A DNA stretch of 64,000 bases from the NCBI GenBank assembly GCA_017591395.1, contig WEDG01000437.1, positions 310,001 to 374,000 of the forward strand. Reading direction: 5' to 3'. The position numbers and the translations under genes are program-made. The notes under the pieces are model-generated. The model did no database searches. It worked only from the letters and a program-made list of their open reading frames with translations, and was not told the DNA's origin. This stretch comes from Schistocephalus solidus. Its lineage: Eukaryota; Platyhelminthes; Cestoda; Diphyllobothriidea; Diphyllobothriidae. Of the stretch, positions 57,419-64,000 are shown piece after piece; position 1 is the first letter of the stretch; each line of letters opens with the position of its first letter.

Positions 57419-60006
57419 ATTTACATGTTATATATTGTCCATCCAGATCTATTTTAGGAGCCTGTTATTGTGCACTTGTCTGACTATCTTTACTGTGCCC
57501 CATAAATGGGCCATGCGGTAGATACGTTGAACCAACACGGGGGCCACATCTGGGTACAGCAGGCGTTATTCTGGTTGCGCTCCCATAACAAATGCCGAAC
57601 ATGGGGGTGTGGTTGCACGCCTAGGGGCCCCGACCGCGCCAGCCACCTGTGCCCTCTCCAATCTCTGGTCTTCTTTACTCTGTCTTGACACCAGGGCATA
57701 GATGGGGGAGGAAGGCGGAAGAGAGAGTGCGGTAGACGCAGCGCAAGTACTATCACTTTACACTAAATCACGTGCAAGTCACCGTACCTGCACCACCCTG
57801 CTATGGAGCGTACGATGGACCTCGTCGAAATCGACGGTTGAACTGTGGTCGACTATCTTTACTACCGCACACTTGCATCACGCATCGGCCTGGCTCGAAC
57901 CCTTGCGAATCCATCCTACTGAGACCTGTGGCATACACTCGTTGCACGCGCCCTGTCTGCCCACAATGAACCAGGACATCGAAAAATCGTGTTGATCTTT
58001 TCGGTCATATGTGCATCGATGACAATGGAGTTCACCGCAATTTAACCACGACAAACACACGTCCTAGACCCCCTCCCTCCCCCACCATAAATTCGACCAG
58101 CACCAGTGTCGCCCACACCATCAGTTCAGTAATCACAATTCCACTTACATTTACATCACGTATCGGCCTGGTCGGTTTCTTGGGAATCCATCGCATTGAC
58201 ACCGGCGAACCAATTTCATAAAACCCGGTATACATCTATCGCAACAGCCTGACTTGCCCACGCCGACCAATCACGTTCAGTCATTGTCTGGGCCTGTTCA
58301 ACTATACGCGCCTCCACACAACTCTGTGGTAAAAATTCGTAGCCCAAAACTCACCACCAAACTTCGACCTGCCACTCCCACGAACGCCACCCTCGTAACC
58401 GCATAACTCTTTCCGGCAACAAGCATACAAACATCTTAGGCCTTGCAGTTATGGCGGAGGCAACGTAACATGTACATCTCGCGTAAATGGCAAGTTCTTG
58501 TTGTATCCCGTTACGTGTAATGGCGACTATGTCTTTGTTTAACACACGTAAAACGAATTTCTAGGTTTGTTAGCCACTTTCAGCACTCTCCACTATTCGA
58601 TTGATAAACTCAGACAGTTGGTATGACAAAGTGAAGCGGTCATCTGGAACTCCATTTTTAAGACACCTCAGTGCATTTCCCACTATAATTAATCTGGTCT
58701 GCTTGAATCTCTGACGATGCCCTGAGAGTCGTTGCTTGGGGGATTGTCAACGGACGTAATAACTTGACTCTCATTCGAGTATTTTGGAGTGACTGGAGGA
58801 CCGAGAGTCTGACTGAAGTTGCCCGTTATGGCATTCCCATGCAGGAGAGATACGAGTAGATCTTTATGGTGTTCTGGTGTATGTAAAGTAGATTTAAGGT
58901 CGTTGACATGGCACGCGTAGACGGACTTCTTAACTCTCGGTAACCGCATCCGTCTTGCCATCGGACGGTTGTAAATCTGTTTTGAATATTCCGTTGTGTG
59001 AATGTTTATATTAACTGCCTCTCAGCCATCTGATGCATCGTATCACTAGGCTCCTACTGGATTTATAACGTTGCTTGTGTTGTTAAGTCCATAAAACACA
59101 CCAGCAGTAAAGAGCTTCATGTTAAAGTGACTATCATATGACAAGGTGTTCGATCTTTCAAGTTACCGCAACCGCATGACCTTTTACGCTGCATATGCAA
59201 CGTCACCGTTGTCTCTGAAGATTGTCGCCGTTTCCGGTACCCAGTGGCCACAGCTACTAACGACCTATCCAGCGTGCTCCCCCCGCACTACCTACCTTTA
59301 CCCATTAACTGTTCGAAAGATGAACTCGACGGATAATTTGGTTAATTTGTCCAGTTTGCACAGGGTAGCGTGCTCTCACCTGAAACGGCTGATGGATAAA
59401 CTGATATCACGGTCTCCAACAACTACAGCCTTAACACATTCTCTCTGCTAAAGCCAGTGGCTCACGTTGATTCGTGAGACCGGTTCAACCGCTAGGAGCG
59501 CCATGGCTGCCTTGTTGGTTTCCATGGTCAACACCATTGTGAATAGGGGCCTTCAGGTCTTCAGCGGTGCCTTCCGTCTGTGTGATCAGCTCGTCGGCGT
59601 CGCGCGTCTCAGTTCTCTAAAGCTCCCCCTTCCAGCCGTCGTCAGTTCTCAGGCGACCGCGTGCGCCCCACGCCGACGCAGCTCCTCCTCGCCTGAGTGG
59701 TCGGGATATCCTCGAGTCAAGATCGTCCCCTTAGGAGGCATGGCCACTTCCCTTCGTCTTGACGAGTCGGGGTTGATGACTCCCCTCCGCTCTCAACCCG
59801 ACTGCGCGGCTGGAGGGATGTAGAGGCTCTGCAGTGGTGATCGACATTCCATTGAACCTTCAAGGCCTCTATTTACTCATCCCGTCTACCATTGCTTTCA
59901 CAGCTTCTTCTCATTTTATACCCCACTTTGAGTATATTTTTCTACAGACCTGCCAGAGTTATCACTGTGACCTGACGCACTCAGACTAGCGCTGCACCTA
60001 TCGGGG

Positions 60007-60010
<4 letters not shown>
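57419..60010. other. GC-richer stretch without a recognised gene
   Basis: Composition is clearly more GC-rich than in the first 42 kb. ACTATCTTTACT and CACG(C/T)ATCGGCCTGG(C/T)(C/T)(C/G)G recur (57.85-57.95 kb and 58.15-58.2 kb), hinting at a local duplication. A 118-codon frame at 59467-59823 has GC-rich, Ser/Pro-rich content but no known domain. A frame at 57506-57688 may contain a C-terminal NAA60 exon. Confidence 0.45.

Positions 60011-60056
<46 letters not shown>
60011..60056. repeat. (AT)23 microsatellite
   Basis: An uninterrupted AT dinucleotide tract of 46 nt. Confidence 0.95.
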
Positions 60057-60059
<3 letters not shown>

Positions 60060-60849
60060 CATGCAATATACAATTTATTATTCCCCTTCGCCTCAGTTCC
60101 TACAATCTCTAGTGTCTGCTGGTGGAACGTTTTGGATGCAAGTATTGTTACCTTAGGTAGGTGACGTAACATGCTGATCGAAAGCCATGTGATCGTTTTG
60201 AGGCAACTCAACCGTCGTGTGTTTTACTTTTTACTTCAGAGGTTTCCGGGACAGTGTTTGTGGGGTCACGGGAGTAGGAATCTTTCCCCCCCCCTAATAC
60301 AGGCGGGTTAAGACTCAATTTAGAGTTTGGATACGCGATTGGGTACCCTTCGTAGACTCTGGCGCCCTGTCACCGGTATTACCAGAGTTTTATTTAATAT
60401 TGCTGTGTCTTCTCTTCCCCTACAGTACAAGTTTGAGCGGGAATCTATGTTACCTTATATTCTGGCTTCAAGTATTCCTCTAATGTGGAATGGAGGTATC
60501 AGGGGTTTTATGCGTGGAGCCAGCGAAACTGACTAGTAGCTCTTTTCGGGAACCAAAATATAAAAAAGCGTCTAAGCTATTAGCTTGTTTAAATACATCC
60601 ATGAAGCGTAAAACGAGCGCGTGCAATTTGAAATATTGCAAATGGGTGAAAAAGCGAAAGCCGAGGGCATCGGTTAGATCCTCCAAGAAAACTGATCCTA
60701 CCCCGTGCTGACCAATCATATTGAAGGAGAACTTGTAAAGAGAATATCGTTAACTCCAACTCAGGATAGTCACAACCGATGATACAAGTGAAGTGGACAG
60801 CGTTGATAACCTAACAGCTAAGCCTATGTCTAAAGCCAAACCTAGCTAG
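60057..60849. other. Stretch upstream of CR1-like copy C
   Basis: No supported gene. A short frame at 60490-60711 encodes a basic peptide (KWVKKRKPRASVRSSKK) and lies where the ORF1 of copy C would be expected, but I could not match it to ORF1 of copy B. Confidence 0.4.
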
Positions 60850-60976
60850 CCGTAAGTTCTAAAAATCAGAGTGGCGCATAATTCACGTCAAAAGATAATT
60901 TCATTGACCGAAAGCAGTCAGGTTGACAGCCTAACCAATATAAAAATGCCCGCCTTCGAGGCTGCTATAAGCACTA

Positions 60977-61620
60977 GTGGCCGCTCTTTCGAAATATACT
61001 ATACCTAATGCCAGAGTCTTCAACAAACTCGATGAGTTCAAATCCTTAACATCTGAGCAGAAATCGCACATAGTTGCAGGGACAGAGATGTGGTTAGCTG
61101 AAGAAATAGGGCTCAGTGAGGTCATTATTGGTGGCTACCACATGTTCCGTTGTGACAGATTCCAACGTAAAGGCATGGCACTTTATATATCGCAGGAACT
61201 TTCTTCCTGTCAGCCGGAAATTTCTGACGTAGTACTAAGATGGTATTTAATAATTTCTTGCAAAATTAGAATCAAACAATTGCCGACGCTTAACCTATGC
61301 GTTGTCTACCGGCCTCCTAGCTAGAAAGGAAGTGATGACGTAGAAATTCTAAACTGGTTGAAATTTAAATGCCAGCAGGAGAATTTACTACTCCTGGGTG
61401 ACTTTAACGCACCGGGCACCGATTGGAAAGCTCCCGCAGTTAAGGCCTCAGCGACGTCATCCGACCATAAATTTTTCCTTGGATGAATACTTCACTCAGC
61501 ACATAGAGTTCGGAACCAAGCTGAGAGAAGGTCAATGATCAAATTGTTTAGATCTCGTTTTCAGTAACGAAAAAGAGTTAAGTGAACTCACAACCGCCAC
61601 TAGGGTTAAGCGACCATATT
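60977..61620 (+). pseudogene. APE endonuclease domain, copy C
   Basis: In order: FNKLDEFKSL, VAGTEMWLAEEIGLSE (catalytic Glu), YHMFRCDRFQRKGMALYIS, NLCVVYRPPS, a stop at 61321, LLLGDFNAPGTDW near 61390, NCLDLVFSNEKEL near 61545 and GLSDHIAF near 61600, with an intact Ser-Asp-His catalytic motif. The motifs lie in two or three frames with stops between them. It is the best endonuclease match for the copy D family. Confidence 0.8.
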
Positions 61621-62159
61621 GCTTTTACCTGTGTGTCTTTTCTCCTATCTCCACAACCGCCAATAAAGAGACAGGAAATCATTTGGAAAGGGGATTTGGG
61701 CACAGTGAGACGTGCTACTTCCGTTGAAACCTGGTTAGTCAATGCGACCGATAGCGATGAAAGCTGGCAGAATTTATAAGGGTGCCTAATCGAAGTTCAT
61801 TGACAATGAAAACAATAAGACTATGTGAACAACTTCCATGGATCAATTTGACGATTAAAAACGACCAAGAATAAACAGAGACTGTAGAAGACGTGCTTGC
61901 ATCTTCAAGATCCCATATCATTTGCCGAATAAAAAGAACAAATGAAATTAATGCCGTAAGCAACTATGCATTGTCAGAACTACCTTCGAGCCTCGGGAAC
62001 ATATTAACGGAAGGACCGTAAAAATTTCAGAAAGTACAGCTGCTGTCCCAGTTTTTAGATCTTCGTTTACGGTGGAACCATCTTATGACAATCTGGGACT
62101 TTTAATCGGCGAAGGAACGGCCATCATCGAAACCATAGCCTTTTTCAATCGATGATGTA

Positions 62160-63120
62160 TGACAGGTACTCCAACAAATCAAGCCAGACAAGTCTCCTGG
62201 ACCGGATGGGCTCCCTGGCTGATACTTAAAGAACTATCAACTGAGCTAGCAATGCCTCTTTCATCTCTGTTCGAACTGTCAATGAGAACAGGGTGTTCTA
62301 CCAAAATTTTGGGATAAAAGTGACAGAATTTTCAACATGGTTTTGGCGAGGTCGCTCCTGCCTTTCAAATCTGCTGACTTATCTCGAAGTCTGGACCAGT
62401 GCTTTAGAAACGGGCTTCGAAGTAGATATAGTGTTAATTGCTTTCCGCAAGGCCTTTGGCAGCGTGTCCAATCAACGCGTTTTACATAAACTGAACGTCC
62501 TTGGCATCAGGGGGAAGTTTTTGAACTGGATAAAGTCATTTCTGATCGGTCGAAAACAACGCGTCTGTATCGGAGAGGATAAATCGGACTGGCTGAACGT
62601 AGTCAGTGGTGTTTCTCAAGGCTCCGTTCTCAGTACCTTTTCATCCTTTATGTAAATGACAGTCTCCAGGAACTGGACTGCGGTAAGATCACTTTTGCCG
62701 ATGACGTTAAACCTCTGGCAATTCATTAAATACCCGAGTGACCAGAATGCTCTGCAAAATAATCTGCGGAGACTGCTAACATGTTCCGAGAAATACATCC
62801 TAGATTTCAATGTACCAAAGAGTGCAGTTCTCCACCTACGTCCGACTTATTATCGTACAACCGACAACGTGAGGGCATATTACCTGGACAACACTCAAAG
62901 TTCCATCGAATCTTCACAGAACGGCCTCGGCGTTTGGATACAGAGTTATCTAAATCTAGCATTGCAATGCATCAAGGTTGCAAATACTGCTATGCAAGAT
63001 AGTGTATTCCAAAAACAGCATGTCCTTCTCACTGAAAAGCTGTGTGGATTTATGGTATCTCATTCAGATTGGCTATATCCTGTCCAATCCACTTCAAGAG
63101 GAAGTTCCAGAAGAGCCGAG
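62160..63120 (+). pseudogene. Reverse transcriptase domain, copy C
   Basis: Motifs in order: IKPDKSPGPDGLPG, LKELSTELAMPLSSLFELS, RSCLSNLLTYLEVW, motif A altered to IAFRKAFGSV (the expected catalytic Asp region reads LIAFRKAF, so the Asp is lost), VSGVSQGSVL (PQG reads SQG), and FADD at 62693-62704 in another frame. NTQSSIESSQNGLGVWI and LQCIKVANTAM follow. Loss of the motif A Asp and several frame changes mean no activity. Confidence 0.78.
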
Positions 63121-63130
63121 TGACTTCTCG

Positions 63131-64000
63131 CGGTCATGGACCAATCAGATCTCAGAGAGGCACTGTGGCCACAGCCAATGCGGAACGCTGTCGGGTGCAC
63201 CTCAATGGCATACAGCGTGGAAGATGCATGCACATGCTTTTCTGTGAGGTTGACTCATGGTAGGAATTTCGAAATTCTCAATAATTTTGACCATTGAAAA
63301 CCTTGAAATATTAACTATCCTTTCGAGGATACCCTAAAATTCAATGGACTCCACTTTGTCAAAATCTTCTGACTAATTTAGCGGAAAAATTTTCCTCACG
63401 AAACTGATATGCTTGTGATTGCATCTGCTAATTTTATTTCATGGTTTTATTTACTGACTGTGTGCTGAACATGTGCCTTCTGAGAACCTTTATTCCTGTG
63501 ACCTCGCTATTCTCGGAAACAAGCCAAATGCCCTTTTTCGCAGTGGAGCGCATCTATAACATTGCGAAAACGGAAAACAACAATAAACCCTTTGAACACC
63601 ATTTTCGAGCGCACACTCAAACATCAGGGTGTTAGCTACTTGACATGCTGTCCTGATTATCAATTAAAAGTATTAAAACGTTCTGTATATGCTGTTGTAT
63701 TTCCGCAGTTGGTTTTTTGGATAGGCATAACGTATGAATACTCTATCTTACGCGATTTTCCGTTTTAGGTTACGATATTCTGTTTTTTACCAGCGTTATA
63801 TTATTTTTAATGTTTGTATTTAATCAAAGTTCATTCACCATTTATTTGGAGATTTGATTGGTTCAAGTTTTGACAGTTTCCAAGTTAATGGATATTTGTC
63901 GTAAATCTTTGTAGATGTCAAGAAGAAGGCCACCTACTCTGTGCCTCATCCATAGGCCTGTATGGACACCTCTTCCTAAGAGTTCAAGCATTGTATACAA
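63131..64000. other. No recognised feature
   Basis: About 870 nt without recognisable coding or repeat content. Short plus-strand frames (63441-63635, 63562-63768) have no known domain. Confidence 0.45.

Larger units (their letters stand above)
60850..63130 (+). mobile_element. CR1/Jockey-like non-LTR retrotransposon, copy C
   Basis: Plus-strand endonuclease (60977-61620) and reverse transcriptase (62160-63120) in the usual order, belonging to the same family as the minus-strand copy at 0.54-2.78 kb. DNA similarity to that copy begins upstream of the endonuclease (CATAATTCACGTCAAAAGA at about 60878-60896). Homology fades at about 63130, with a truncated C-terminal domain. Stops and frameshifts are numerous. 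Its post-RT block (NGLGVWIQSYLNLALQCIKV) also resembles fragment E, so C, D, E and F may be one broader family. Confidence 0.8.

Noticed and set aside
59467..59823. 118-codon GC-rich frame as a gene
   Set aside because: Open frames are expected in GC-rich sequence; no domain or exon structure was evident.
1..64000. CRISPR arrays, bacterial operons, prophage or other prokaryotic systems
   Set aside because: No regularly spaced repeats or adjacent co-oriented genes; the content is clearly eukaryotic.

Overview
The window is eukaryotic: there is no operon-style gene packing, coding capacity is very low, and decayed retrotransposons are interspersed throughout. One host gene can be read with confidence. 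Its two 39 and 45 nt introns, together with CR1/Jockey-like, RTE and GIY-YIG Penelope-like retroelements and tRNA-derived SINE-like repeats, point to a flatworm and most likely a tapeworm. That assignment is an inference from repeat content and intron size; no ribosomal or mitochondrial marker is present.

Layout. 1-9.3 kb: a decayed CR1-like copy on the minus strand (540-2780), then mostly featureless sequence with one tRNA-like repeat. 9.3-15.3 kb: a nest of Penelope-like fragments followed by a plus-strand CR1-like copy (12515-15246) that carries an internal tandem duplication. 15.3-32.2 kb: AT-rich and gene-poor, with a ~610 bp palindromic element (17121-17730), a tRNA-derived SINE, and an inverted pair of another tRNA-like repeat (26695-27290). 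32.3-39.6 kb: two 5'-truncated CR1-like tails in direct orientation, a 235-codon reading frame with six in-frame stops (34860-35567), and a nearly full-length minus-strand CR1-like element with both ORF1 and ORF2 remnants. 39.6-46.2 kb: a non-coding repeat family in direct and inverted copies (42465-43935) and an RTE reverse-transcriptase remnant. 46.5-57.4 kb: the gene for N-alpha-acetyltransferase 60 (NAA60), with three small exons close together, then a ~10.2 kb intron full of repeats, then a terminal exon. 57.4-60.8 kb: GC-richer sequence without a recognised gene. 60.85-63.13 kb: another CR1-like copy.

None of the retroelement copies appears intact: every one has stops, frameshifts or truncations, so the window is a retroelement graveyard around one working gene. 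The main loose ends are the missing piece of NAA60 between exon 3 and the last recognised exon (the splice phases do not match), the uninterrupted-but-stopped acidic reading frame at 34.9-35.6 kb, and several palindromic repeats whose families I cannot name. I found no clear sign of a novel multi-gene system.
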